From assembly GCA_029783825.1 (NCBI GenBank), contig JAREIK010002053.1, forward strand, positions 248,001 through 312,000: 64,000 nt of DNA. The letters are read 5' to 3'. A program made the translations under genes and the position numbers. Below are positions 13,330 through 24,290 of the stretch, piece by piece. Positions within the stretch are counted from its first letter, which is position 1. Every line of letters starts with the position of its first letter. This stretch comes from Sapria himalayana. Its lineage: Eukaryota; Streptophyta; Magnoliopsida; Malpighiales; Rafflesiaceae. Below the pieces are notes generated by a model, which searched no databases, was not told where the DNA came from, and saw only the letters and a list, made by a program, of their open reading frames with translations.

Positions 13330-14589
13330 GGTTAGACTTGGAAAAATTAATCAAAATAACTTAGTATTAGGAATTGTATCTGAGATTCTCATGAGGGCTA
13401 TTAGTAGGAATATAAGTTTTATATGACTTATTCTTTTATATCTCATGATTCTCTCCCTAATGTTAGACTAAATTAATATCTAGGACTTGTGTAATTTTTC
13501 TTATGTGATGTATAAATAGTTTTGATATAAATAAATGCATTTGATCTATTTTGTGAAATAGACATAGATGGATATTATGATTAAATTTGAATTTGAATTA
13601 TGTATTTGACTTTTATTAGATTTGTGTATATTATTATGGTGGATGGTGACATATAAATCATGAGGCTCACTCATTCATTTAGTAGGAAGGAAGTGATATC
13701 TATTCTGATTATGATGTGTAAGATAAACTTATATGTTAAGACTCAAAATTTAGGTATGTTAATTATTATGAGTATAACACTCACAAAGCTGAAAGTACAA
13801 ATAATTTTATATACTAATTCATTATATATGTCTTAGAAGAACTAGTTCTTTTAATAATTTTATATTTAGTATGTAAGTTATAGCATCATCATAAAGGATA
13901 GTGATCAATAATCCATGGGATATCTATGAGTATATCATGACTCATAAGGTGGTGACATCTCTTGTAGACTTTCACTCGAAAGATTACCACTAGTGAAACT
14001 TGAGAAAACATATATTAATTATGTGAGTATAGTGTTTGTAAGGCCAAAAATGCAATTACTTATAAACTACATAAAATCTTGATTTTTATGACTCTTAACA
14101 TAGAAAATAAAAATATACATATGAAATAGCTATTAAGAGCAAATGATAAGTTACCTAAAATATATGGGCTTGTGAATGAATTTTGATCATAAAGGATTTG
14201 TTGTCTTGATGGTAAAATATCAATGGGACAACTATGAGGGGACCATCATTAAGTTTTATTTAATGGTGATAATTACCTTATAAGCCATTAGAGCAAATGG
14301 TTGCACGACAACTCAATCTTTATTTTGTATCCAAACTCAATATAATTTGAACTATTTAAACATCCATCACATAAATTAAGTAGAAAAATCTTAGGATCTA
14401 ATAATCACACCTAAATACCTAATTATCACTTTTATTAGAATCATATTATCTCACTATTTATTGACCAAACAAACTTTTGGGATATGTACACTTATAGATG
14501 AAAGATGTCTATGGGATCAGTATCTAGATGAAAGATCTCTTTACTAGTTATATGACATGTATACTTATAGATCTTTATTGATGAGATAC

Positions 14590-14915
14590 ACTAACCAACA
14601 AACTTTTGGGACATATTATAACCAACAAAATTGGGCACTATAACAATGTCACAAGTTAGGGTGCAACATCATATTTCTATTTTGTGATTTTGATTTATTT
14701 TTCTTTATGACCTACATGTTCACCAACAAAATAGTACTTTTGGGATATTACTTGCATGACTCATATATGTGTGTTGATGAGATACACTCACCAACAAACT
14801 TGTAGGATACTATCTAACCAACAAAATTGGGTAGTATACCAAATTCACAACTTAAGATGCAACATCATATTTCTATGTTATGATTCTGATTTGTTGTTCT
14901 CCATGACCAACATGC
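14590..14915. repeat. Imperfect tandem duplication, ~193-bp period
   Basis: The block ACCAACAAAATTGGGCACTAT ... GCAACATCATATTTCTAT (about 14,620-14,680) repeats as ACCAACAAAATTGGGTAGTAT ... GCAACATCATATTTCTAT (about 14,815-14,875). It is preceded both times by a GATGAGATACACT..CCAACAAACTT motif. It marks the right end of R1b. Confidence 0.8.
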
Positions 14916-14929
14916 TCTCCATGGCGTAA

Positions 14930-16195
14930 TTGTTTTCCATGCTTGTCTTCTTTTTAGAAAATAAGCCACTGACTCGAATCCTAATGATGCTTTCCAATAG
15001 CTTGAATAAGGTTCCATACCTTGTTCCATGAGTGATCATAATTGCTCCTTGAGTCATCCTGCAAGACTTGTCATCTCACAATAGAAACTTATCCCCTTGA
15101 GTCATCCCTATCTTCACTGTTGAGCTATTTCTCATTATCATATCTTCTACATCATATGACTTACAGTGGTTGAGCTAGTTCTAATGAGGAATCATGTGAT
15201 ATGATGTACATGTGTCAATGAACTAGGTATCCTAATCAACATGAGTAATATATGCTTTTATAAAATATAGATCTCTAATGAATAACTCCTTATCTGTTGA
15301 GCTAGTTCTCATCTTGGTTGCATTAAAAAGGATGTCACAACCTATGTTGGCATATCTCCACATTTTTAGCAGTCACTCTTCAAGTGCTCAACTTTGCCAC
15401 ACTTTTAGTATTTTCATTCATCTAATCAACACTTGTCAATATTCCTCTTATCTTTAATTTGCTTTCTTTAGTCCTCCCCTTTATAGATAGTATATTTTTG
15501 ATTATTTTTCTTTACTCTACCTCCTCATATCCTTAATTAATAGTCCAAAATTACTATCTCATAGAACTATTTCATTGTACCAATGCCAATTGTGATAATC
15601 AAGTTATCCCATGAATTTGATAATAAATAGAGGAGGGTTATTACTTTGCCATCATCATTGATCTCACAACCGATAGATGATAATTAACATATCACTATGA
15701 AACTCATGAAGTTGTGAAATCATAGTATCAACATTCTCCATTCATAACTTGTATAATTTCTTTCATAGATATAACTTGTTGGCTAATAATTTGCTCAAAT
15801 ATAGCATCTCAAGCTTCTTCCATAGATCTTTCACAAATCTCTCACCAAAAATATTTACCAAGATTTCATCTTCCAAACACAATTAGATCAAACTTTGCAT
15901 TTTCTAATCCAATTTCTTTTGTTTGACATTCTTGGTAGAAGTCTTCTTTGATTTTTGATTGCTTGCTATTTGCTTTGCATCTTTAATTGTGGACCAATAA
16001 TTTCGATCAACAAGTAGATTTTGCATCTTTAGTTTCTCAAATTCAAAGCCCTTTTCTAAAAATTTCTCAATCTCAACCATATATGTTTTCCAACTCATCA
16101 AGCTTAGATTCACACTGCACATATCTACTAAACCCTAAATCTGATTCCAAACTAGGCTCTATAACTGGACCTTAGGCTCAAAACCAAACCTTGGC
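14930..16195 (-). pseudogene. Ty1/copia gag-protease remnant
   Basis: Minus-strand reading from 16,150 downwards shows a gag start with SWKTYMVEIEKFLEKG. Next comes the UBN2-type gag core GERFVKDLWKKLEMLYLSK, then NKLYL and ISQLHEFHSDM with isolated stops (about 15,850-15,680). A zinc-knuckle remnant KCGKVEHLKSDC lies near 15,390-15,430, where the first Cys is not visible. A weaker protease-like patch (DTCTSYHM) lies near 15,200. Gag would form the particle and the knuckle would bind RNA. Several stops and frameshifts disable it. It starts right after a PBS-like site (16,193-16,207) and probably continues as the integrase at 7,050-6,180. Confidence 0.8.
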
Positions 16196-16400
16196 TTCGA
16201 TACCAAATGTTGGGGATCCTAACCTTTCATCTTATACCAAACATTAGGATCTACATAATTTCATCTTTGATACCAAATTTTAGAGATTCTAACCTCACAT
16301 TGATACCAAATGTTAGGATCATAGTTATCAAAATATCATTCTAATACCAAAACCAAGAATCCAAGGTAACTATCGTAACTGCCGCTAATACCAAACTAAA
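16193..16400 (-). repeat. PBS-like site and repeated LTR/PBS junction
   Basis: On the minus strand, CAACATTTGGTATCGAAGCC fits an LTR end (..CA) followed by a primer-binding site for initiator tRNA-Met (TGGTATC..). The core ATACCAAA (plus strand) then recurs at 16,200, 16,234, 16,270, 16,303, 16,344 and 16,388. The first four copies also carry a following TGTTAGGAT-like tail. The junction appears to have been multiplied in tandem, with 33-44 bp spacing. Confidence 0.65.
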
Positions 16401-16849
16401 AATTATGATGGTGATGTAGAGTTTCAAGAAGGGGGAGATGACTATTATAGTTGAAGCACACATGCACAAGAAAGAGAGAGTGGAAGAGCAACCACATGAT
16501 AACTATTGATGAATACTTGTGCTACACCTACTACACACTCTCTAGGGCTTACACATTATTAAGTTTACATTTACAAGTGCATATAAATAAATAAATAAAA
16601 ACCTTTTTAAGCCTAAGACATGAGTTGTGACTTCAAATCTATTTTTTGACTTTATTCATTCATGTCTTGACACCACATAATAGGTTCATGACTTGAATCC
16701 TTAAGGCTTTCATTCACAACAACACAAAACTAGTTGCAACTTTATTTATGTTGTGATATCACAATTCAGTTTGTGACATAAAAATACATGTTGCAACTTC
16801 ATAAGTATGAGCCAAACATAACATATATGTGGGTGCCATAACTACATAC
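16401..16849 (-). repeat. Likely 5' LTR or leader of the minus-strand copia
   Basis: Non-coding; lies upstream (minus strand) of the PBS-like site and ends where homology to another copia begins (about 16,850). It contains many TGACTT and GTTGCAACTT words. The LTR role is inferred from position only; no second copy was identified. Confidence 0.35.
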
Positions 16850-18115
16850 ACACTCTTCCTAGGCTCGTGGAAAAGAATCCCTATTCAATAGAAAATAATA
16901 TTAATACTCACTAAAATCTTAATAATATTTAGTGAAAATACATATATCCTCTTTGAGTACTTGAGTATCCAAGGACACATATCTCAAGGTCCTATATGCC
17001 AACTTGTCTCAACATGGAGATTAATCAAGGACAAAAATATGCATAGAAAACCTTTGGGAAGCAAGCTAAATAGCTTCTCTCTAAGATGTGAAATTTTAAA
17101 AGGTATATGATGAGAAATGACATAATATTTATTTAATTATTAAGGTAGATTGTGGTTAAAATTGTATCTTTCCAAAAACATTCTAGAGGCTGGAACACTT
17201 TTTCTAAGTAGGAGTGTATGTGTTGTTTCAATTAGATAGTCTTTTCTTCCTATCATCAACCTCATTTTATTGGGTTATGTCACCATATGATGTCTATTAT
17301 ATATTCTCATAATCCTTATAATAAGTAATAAATTAGATTGACATATATTTTAATGTATTGTCACTTCTAAATTTTTTTATTATTTTTATCAATTTGATTT
17401 TTTATTATTTTATGAAAAATATGAACAAAAAAGTGTGATTTTTCTCAAAATATATATTTTAATGTATACCTCGAGCAATCACCAATAAAATTTATTAGAC
17501 ATCTAAATCTTTTTATAGCACATCTCTATTGGGAACTCATACATCTAAGTGTATTAGATCAAATGAGTTCCTATTTAAGTTAGACTTGCATACAAGATAG
17601 GAAGATCTGGTAAGATTTCATAACCTACATGTCTTTGACTCTATGATGGAAATACCCATAAGAATAGATAAAGTATTTTCAATTTTGCAAATGTTGAGTT
17701 ATCCAGGTTAGAAAACACAAGTAAAAGATCCAAGACACATAAACATATAGAAAAAAAATATTACCATCTAATAGACAATATATAATTTTCCTACTTAATT
17801 CCAAATTGAAACTTCATAAAAGTCTTTCATTCATGCAAATAAACATTAATAAAAGTAAAAATAAATCATAGCAATGATAACTCAAAGAGCAAACTAATAG
17901 GATAATCTAGAATAATCAAAATATAGTGAAGTAATAAAGACCTAATCGGGAAACTACCATATCTAATGACTTTCTTATATTTTTCATTGTCTATAATAAT
18001 ATTTTTGGAATAAAAAATGTAATTAATAGATATGATTATCAGTCATATAAGTATTAACTCTTATATCGATAATATAGGAGTCTATAGTAAATGTACGAGT
18101 AAAATAAATAATGAT
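16850..18115 (-). pseudogene. Second Ty1/copia protease-integrase remnant
   Basis: Minus-strand motifs in order are YIID..VNTYMTDN (protease, D-S-G lost, about 18,050-18,080), CRL.NLTRSSYLVCKSN and FDLIHLDV (about 17,570-17,640; integrase zinc finger and first Asp region). These are followed by YLINFIGDCSRYTLKYI, RKDYLIETTHTLLLRKSVP (about 17,180-17,230) and a GYSSTQRGYMYF-like end (about 16,960). Stops and frameshifts are frequent. It aligns along its length with 38,940-40,205, so the two belong to one family. Its RT part is missing: the sequence changes at 16,850 to the leader of another copia. Confidence 0.8.
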
Positions 18116-18613
18116 AGCTAAAATAAGTAAAATATTTGATGTTGCCTTAGAGACTATTATTTACACACACACACACACACACACACATATGACAATATAT
18201 ACATAAATATAATGTATATATATTATGATATATGAACATGTATGTATATATACTTATCTATCTAGATATTCTATACATACCATGTATATGTATACTCTCC
18301 TATCTTGACATATGTATATGCATGTGTAAACACAAGATTATATTTCATACTATATATGTATACACACACATCTTTAGATATACTAATAGAGGTAGTATAA
18401 GCATGTATATAGAAAGTGTATATATAGATGTATATATAAAAGTAAGATATACATATTATTGCCACATACACATATTTCCATATACAAATATGCCAATATA
18501 TACAGATAGTAATATATATAAACATGTATATATACTCATCTATCTAGGTATGCTATATATTGTTTCCTGCCTTGACTTGTATGGAGCATGTAGTTAAACA
18601 TGAGATTGAATTA

Positions 18614-18619
<6 letters not shown>

Positions 18620-18669
<50 letters not shown>
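18620..18669. repeat. (CA)n microsatellite
   Basis: About 25 perfect CA units. Confidence 0.97.
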
Positions 18670-18670
<1 letters not shown>

Positions 18671-19234
18671 ACTATTTCAAAGTCTATGTGCATGTTTATG
18701 TATATAAATAAATAAATAAATAAATAAATATAATATTTACATGTATACTATTGTTTAAAAGTGTGCTACACGGTGCAATTGTGTAAGTAAATATATAAGA
18801 CAAAATATTACAATAATGCATCACATGTTAAATACATATGCACAACAATATATAAAGATGCATTAATCATAACGAGTAAAAGTATGGCCAACAAAAAAAA
18901 ATACACCAAACAAAAGAATCTCAAAATAAATTATGCACGTTGATTATACATGTAAATTTGTCAAATCTCTATAGTGTTTATCTATATACATAATTGTAAA
19001 TATTCCTATATATAGAGTGTATTCATATATATATAAGCATATTTATTACTACATATATATTCTTGTAGTATGATGTATAGATACATATATATAGACATAA
19101 TATTATACCATAATATACAAAAGTATACAATAATATATAAGCATATATTCATATATATATATAGTTACACATTGCTATACTATGTAGATACATGTAGTAT
19201 TGTATATATAAATGTACATTAGCTTACATGTATG

Positions 19235-19241
<7 letters not shown>

Positions 19242-19273
<32 letters not shown>
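19242..19273. repeat. (CA)n microsatellite
   Basis: About 16 perfect CA units. Confidence 0.97.
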
Positions 19274-19277
<4 letters not shown>

Positions 19278-19640
19278 CCTACTTTGTACACAAATGTAAA
19301 TACACGTATAATACTATACTTGTATGTACATGTATATATAGTAGAATATATGCAATATAATGGTTTATATATAAATAAATATTTTTATATATAGAGAGAA
19401 CTATATAAGTATATATGTAAAAATATGCATATATATTAGTGTTTCTATATACAAGTATATACATGAATATTGTAGTATACATGTATATATATACAATTTT
19501 AAATATGCTTGTATATATGTATAAAGTCGTATATCATTGTATATTTGACAATAATATATACGTATTTCTCTCTCTCTCTCTATACCTATATATATATATA
19601 TACATATATATACATATATAATATCTATAGCAATATGAAT

Positions 19641-20170
19641 GTTGTTGAATAAATATGTACATATAGCTCAGATTCAAGGTCATAAACATAAGATCTAAAT
19701 ATAAAAAGGAATGAAACTAGTTTCACAGGTAAATTTCTCAAAGAAATGAAAATGAAGAGAAATTAATGCATTTGATTTTAGTGATTATGAGGGCTGATTG
19801 CCAAATATTTTGTGTAATATTTTAGTGATTTTGAGAAATGTGAGATAACTAACAAACATTTTGCATGCTTGAGGCATACAAGAAGAGATGAGGGGATGAT
19901 TAGGGTTCATTGGAGGAGAGAGGAGAAAGATTTAGTGTATGTATTTTTTTTCTCAATGCACACATAAGACCCACATACATGTAATTATATTATTAGAAAA
20001 AAAAATTTACTTTGAGGATTCATAATAAAAATATTTATGGTTTGATCGTATTTTTTAAACAATTTTAAGGAAAATTACTATAAAATAAAAAATATTTATA
20101 TTTTTGGGCTATAAAACTTGTCATTATGAATTTGCCCATGCAAATCTATGTCAATTAAATAAACAATAAT
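19641..20170. other. AT-rich spacer, nothing recognised
   Basis: No coding, RNA or transposon signature. Contains GATTAGGGTT and GGAGGAGAGAGGAG patches of no clear meaning. Confidence 0.6.
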
Positions 20171-20264
20171 ATTTTTTATTTGTTTTTTATTTGTTTTTTT
20201 TATTTTTTATTTTTTATTTTTTATTTTTTATTTTTTATTTTTTATTTTTTATTTTTTATTTTTT
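20171..20264. repeat. (ATTTTTT)n 7-bp tandem array
   Basis: A regular ATTTTTT period of 7, preceded by imperfect TTTG-containing units. It lies just left of the shift to higher GC that I take as the LINE 5' part. Confidence 0.95.
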
Positions 20265-20370
20265 CATGTATTAATTTTAATTTTTTTTTACAAAATTTGG
20301 ACAACATATTGACGTTGAAATAACTTTCATTTATATATAATTTTTTTTGTGCAATTTCTTTAAAAAATAC

Positions 20371-20582
20371 CCGGTCGGCGGCGATGTTTTTTTGGGCGAC
20401 AATTTGGAACACTCAATTTAAGTATTTCGTAAAACAAATTTTATATTTGTAACCTTGCTGCCACAAGATTTCCAACAGCATAAATTATTAAATTATTTTA
20501 ATTTTAGGGCTGAAGAAATTTTTTTCTACGATGGTAGACACAGTGGTGAATAGTACTGTTGGCGGCGCCGACAAGGGCTGCT
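20371..20582 (+). other. Presumed LINE 5' region left of the gypsy insertion
   Basis: Contains GTCGGCGGCGATG and GTTGGCGGCGCCGAC patches, unlike the AT-rich DNA to the left. If the TGCT repeats at 20,579-20,582 and 25,919-25,922 are the target duplication, this sequence was originally continuous with 25,923 onward. Assignment to the LINE is inference from position. Confidence 0.4.
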
Positions 20583-20976
20583 TGTCACACCCTCTCTCAA
20601 AATATACAGAATATTCTAGAAGATTCCAAAGAAGTCCACACTTGTATGGAGGAAAGGAGATTATCCTAGTTTATTCTAGAATTCTTTTGATTCATAGGGA
20701 ACCTTCAAAGGTTCTAGACCCTTTCCCATGCATGTATTTAAGGAGGTGATAGTCTCATTTGTAAACCACCAAGTTGAGAGTTTCTTGTAAGATTTCATTA
20801 TTCAATAAAATATTTTCTTTATTTTCAAGTGTTCTCTCAAATTCTTTTTGCTTCCAAGTTGTGGGCAGATGCCAAGCATAACAAGCAAGGCAGGGGTAAG
20901 ATTAACTTAATAACATCTAAGGGTTAAGTTGTCTAAGTGCTGCACGGGAACTTAGCAAAAGACTAAGTCTGTGACA
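20583..20976 (+). repeat. 5' LTR of the gypsy element
   Basis: Begins TGTCACACCC and ends TCTGTGACA. Contains AATAAAATATTTTC near 20,800 (poly-A-signal-like). It matches 25,525-25,918 along its length with about 40 differences. Confidence 0.95.
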
Positions 20977-20977
20977 G

Positions 20978-20990
20978 TTGGTATTAGAGG
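20978..20990 (+). promoter_or_regulatory. Primer-binding site (initiator tRNA-Met type)
   Basis: TTGGTATTAGAGG lies one base after the LTR end. It resembles the usual TGGTATCAGAGC complement of initiator tRNA-Met with a C-to-T change. Confidence 0.85.
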
Positions 20991-21014
20991 AAGGTTGCAC
21001 CGTGTGAGAGTAAC

Positions 21015-22533
21015 TTGGTGGATATGATGTCAAACTTTCATTTGGAGGAAATTACCGAGCAAGTTTGGGGAAGGGACCTTGACCCTCCCGCTAAGGGAAG
21101 GGGAAAGAAGGATAAGCCTCATGATCCTCTCACAAGCTTGGACAGACGAGTGATCCGGCTAGAGGTCGCCATGGCAGACACCAATGAGGGTTTGATCTCA
21201 TGGAGCAAAGCATGGAGAAGGTCATGAATGATTTCAAGATGCAGATCCTAGACCTTCAAGAGGGGATGCAAGGTTCGCCGATCCCAGTGGTGTCGAATGA
21301 GGAGTTTATGAAGGTCATGGACATGCTCACTAGCTTAGAATCAAGGGTGAAGGTCTTGACCAAGCATGAGGAGTAGCTGGAACAAGAAGTGGCAATATAC
21401 AAGATGACATTGTCAGCTTGGGTTATGTCTACTCATGAGACCCAAAGGGTGGATGTGCCAAAGCCTCGCACTTTCATGAGAAAATGGGATGCTAAAGAGC
21501 TAGACAATTATTCGGCACATGGAGAGATATTTTGAAGCAATATCACTAACTGATGAGGCAACAAAGGTATGCACTACTACTCTCTATCTTAATGATAATG
21601 CAACTCTATGGTGGCATAGAAAATTAATGGAGATAGAAAGATGGGTGTGCATCATAGACACATGAGTCGATTTCAAGAGAGATAAAAAAGTAGTTTTATC
21701 CAGAAGATGCAGGATACATAGCTCGTAGAAAGATTAGGCATCTCAAGCACACGGGATCTATTCGGGACTATGTTAAGGAGTTCACTTCCTTGATACTCGA
21801 GGCTCCTGATATGAATGAGAAAGAACTCTTCAATTTTATGAAGAACTTGCAAGGCTGAGCCGAGCAAGAATTGAGGATACGTGGTGTCCAAGACTTAGCC
21901 ATGACCATGGTAGTAGCAGAGTCACTCATGGATTTTCAAAGGAGAGACTCTTCTCAAACCAAGCTATCCTTCAATGGTAGCCATGCCAAAGGTCGGGGAG
22001 ATAGGGGATACAAAAGTTATAATACTAAGGAAGGATCAAGAGCGACATCTACCAACAAAGAAGGAAATGGTGGGGATAAGCCCATAAATTTTAAGCCAAA
22101 AATCAATTGCTTCTTGTGCGATGGACCAAATTGGGCACGTGAATGTCCTAAAAGAAAGGCCCTACTAGCCATGATTGAGAAAGAGATTGAACAAGAGGAT
22201 GATGCATCTCACATGGGGTCAATGCAGCTATTGAATGCCCTCAAAATCAAGCAAGCTAATGAGGAGCCTCAAAGTAGGGGACTCATATACGTGGAGGCCA
22301 AGGTGAAAGGGATGTCTGTTAAAGCCATGATAGATTCCGGTGCCACACATAACTTTGTTTCTAAAGAGGAGGCAATGAGACTCAAGCTCCCAACATCTAA
22401 TGAAGTAGGATGGTTCAAGGTAGTAAACTCTGCTGCCAAGCCATCATACGGAATAGCTCACGGGGTGACCATGAGGATTGGGCCTTGGGAAGGCAATGTC
22501 AGCTTCACGGTGGTACCCATGGATGATTTTTAG
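21015..22533 (+). pseudogene. Gypsy gag-protease
   Basis: Gag starts at 21,015 (MVDMMSNFHLEEI) with a lysine-rich linker, a coiled-coil-like part, then a capsid region (LWWH, ERW-C, IARRKIRHLKHTGSI-like text at about 21,600-21,770). The frame shifts before 21,871. From 21,871 a clean 220-codon stretch includes a knuckle C-F-L-C-D-G-P-N-W-A-R-E-C (22,108-22,146), where the expected His is Asn. It also includes a retroviral-type aspartic protease with D-S-G-A-T (22,333 on), whose active site looks intact. Gag would form the particle and the protease would cleave the polyprotein. Stops near 21,225 and 21,375 and at least one frameshift break gag. The reading stops at 22,533. Confidence 0.88.
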
Positions 22534-22779
22534 ATAGTGATCTGAATGGATTTCCTTCACTAGGTAAAAGTTGTGGCTATACCTTTTCTACATTTAATGG
22601 CTATCTTAGAAGAGGGGGCTCCATGCATGGTTCCCACAATCATCGAAGGTAAAGCTAAAACATTTATGTAGTTGTCTATGCAATTGGAGAAGAAGATGAA
22701 AAAGAATGAGGTGACCTACTTGGCGACCTTTAAGGAAGACCCTAGTGACCCTATGGGAAATTATATATCCATGGAAGTC

Positions 22780-24290
22780 ATGAAGGTGTTAGATGAATTC
22801 AAAGATATAATGCCACCGGAGCTACTCAAAATCTCCCACCTATGAGGGAGAAAGATCACACGATCGAGTTGGAGCCAGGAGCAAAATCCCCTGCCATATG
22901 CCTCTACAGAATGGCACCCCCATAATTAGAGGATTTAACAAGATAGCTGAAGATTTTATTGGATGCCAGATTAATTCAACCTTCTAAGGGTTCATACGGT
23001 GTGCCGATCTTATTCAAAAAGAAGCATGATGGGTCACTACGGATGTGCATCGATTATAGGTCACTCAACAAAGTTATGGTCAAGAACAAGTATCTCATTC
23101 TTTTTATTGCTGATTTATTTAACCAACATGATAAAGCACAATACTTCACAAAGTTAGACATGTGATCAGGGTAATACCAAGTACGGATAGCTGAAGAAGA
23201 TGAGTCAAAGACCACTTGTGTAACAAAATATGGCTGTTATGAGTTCCTAGTGATGCTTTTTGGTCTTACTAATGCGCTTGCAACATTTTACACTCTGATG
23301 AACAAGATATTCCATCCTTTTTTGGATACATTTGTGGTGGTATATCTAGATGATATTGTTATATATAGCAACACATTGGAAGACCATGTTAATCATCTAA
23401 GGAAAGTGTTCCAGCTACTAAGGCAAAATGAGTTATATGTGAAGAAGGAGAAATATTCCTTTTCCCTTGAGGAGATGGGCTTCTTGGGACACTGCATCAA
23501 GGGTGGCAAGCTCATGATGGATGAAAGCAAGATAAAAGCCATTCAGAAATGGGATCCACCTACTAAGGTGCCATAACTAAGATCTTTCTTGGGCCTAGTT
23601 AACTATTATCGGTGGTTCATCAAGGGATACTCAACAAAAGCAGCTCCATTAACCGACATTCTCAAGAAGGGTAAAGCATGGATATGGGATGAAAAATGTC
23701 AGCAATACTTTGAAATCTTAAAGAATGATATAATGAAGGAGCCGGTATTGACACTACCTTACCACACAAAAGTGTTCAAGGTGCACACTGATGCTTCTGA
23801 CTTTGCCATTGGAGGGGTTCTTATGTAGGAGAATCGCCTCATAGCATTTGAAAGCTGCAAACTCAATGACACAGAAAAGTGGTACATGGTCCAAGATAAA
23901 AAGATGACAACAATCATCCATTGCTTGTGGACGTGGAGATGCTATTTGTTAGGATCACACATTGTAGTGAAGATAGAGAATGATGCTACTAGCTATTTCC
24001 AGACCCAGAAAAAACCAAGTCCCAAGCAAGCACAGTGGCAAGACTTCCTAACATAGTTTGACTACACATTGGAGTATAAGCCAAGCATAGCCAATCACAT
24101 AGCTGATGCCTTGAGCTGCAAAGCAGAGCTAGCATCCATGACTAGTCAGCCTCAGGGAGAGATGGTAGATCACATAAAGAAGAGGTTACAACATGATACA
24201 ATGGCCAAGAGTATCATCACATTGGCTTATGAGGGAAAGACTAGGCGGTTTTGGGTAGAGGATGATTTGCTCTACATAAAAGAAAAGTGA
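22780..24290 (+). pseudogene. Gypsy reverse transcriptase and RNase H
   Basis: In frame 3 from about 22,850: LLDARLIQPSKGSYGVPILF, then SLRMCIDYRSLNK, YFTKLDM-stop-SGY (TGA where Trp is expected), FGLTNALATF, and the catalytic YLDD at 23,343-23,354, which is intact. [21 protein letters not shown] and the RNase H start [14 protein letters not shown] (about 23,780) follow. Further on are LEYKPSIANHIADALSC (about 24,070) and RLQHD. In the family this enzyme copies the RNA into DNA and removes the RNA template strand. At least four in-frame stops interrupt it, but the frame is otherwise kept from 22,959 to 24,290. Confidence 0.92.

Larger units (their letters stand above)
7160..14915. mobile_element. 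Putative non-autonomous insertion bounded by R1 direct repeats
   Basis: Two long related segments in the same orientation (R1a about 7,160-9,260 and R1b about 11,965-14,915) flank about 2.7 kb without recognisable coding. The whole block lies between the integrase start (7,050) and the protease end (about 14,930) of what looks like one minus-strand copia. Long direct terminal repeats around a non-coding interior are what a LARD-type (large retrotransposon derivative) element would show. I did not establish TG...CA ends, PBS, PPT or TSD. The alternatives are independent insertions or a tandem duplication. Confidence 0.45.
11965..14915 (+). repeat. Repeat R1b
   Basis: Second copy of R1 in the same orientation as R1a; landmarks are given under R1a. 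It is longer than R1a because of a poly(C) tract near 13.3 kb with AT-rich sequence to its right, and because of a ~193-bp tandem duplication at its right end. Its right edge lies against the protease end of the minus-strand copia remnant. Confidence 0.8.
18120..19640. repeat. TA-rich repeat block with (CA)n arrays
   Basis: (TA)n, TGTATA and (AAAT)n (about 18,705-18,730) sequence, punctuated by (CA)n at 18,163-18,187, 18,620-18,669 and 19,242-19,273 and a short (TC)n near 19,567-19,580. The part at about 19,310-19,530 matches 270-480. It starts right at the protease end of the copia remnant. Confidence 0.88.

Noticed and set aside
18232..18597. 121-codon plus-strand frame and its minus-strand shadow
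   Set aside because: Lies wholly in TA-rich repeat; both strands are open because stops are diluted by the repeat words.
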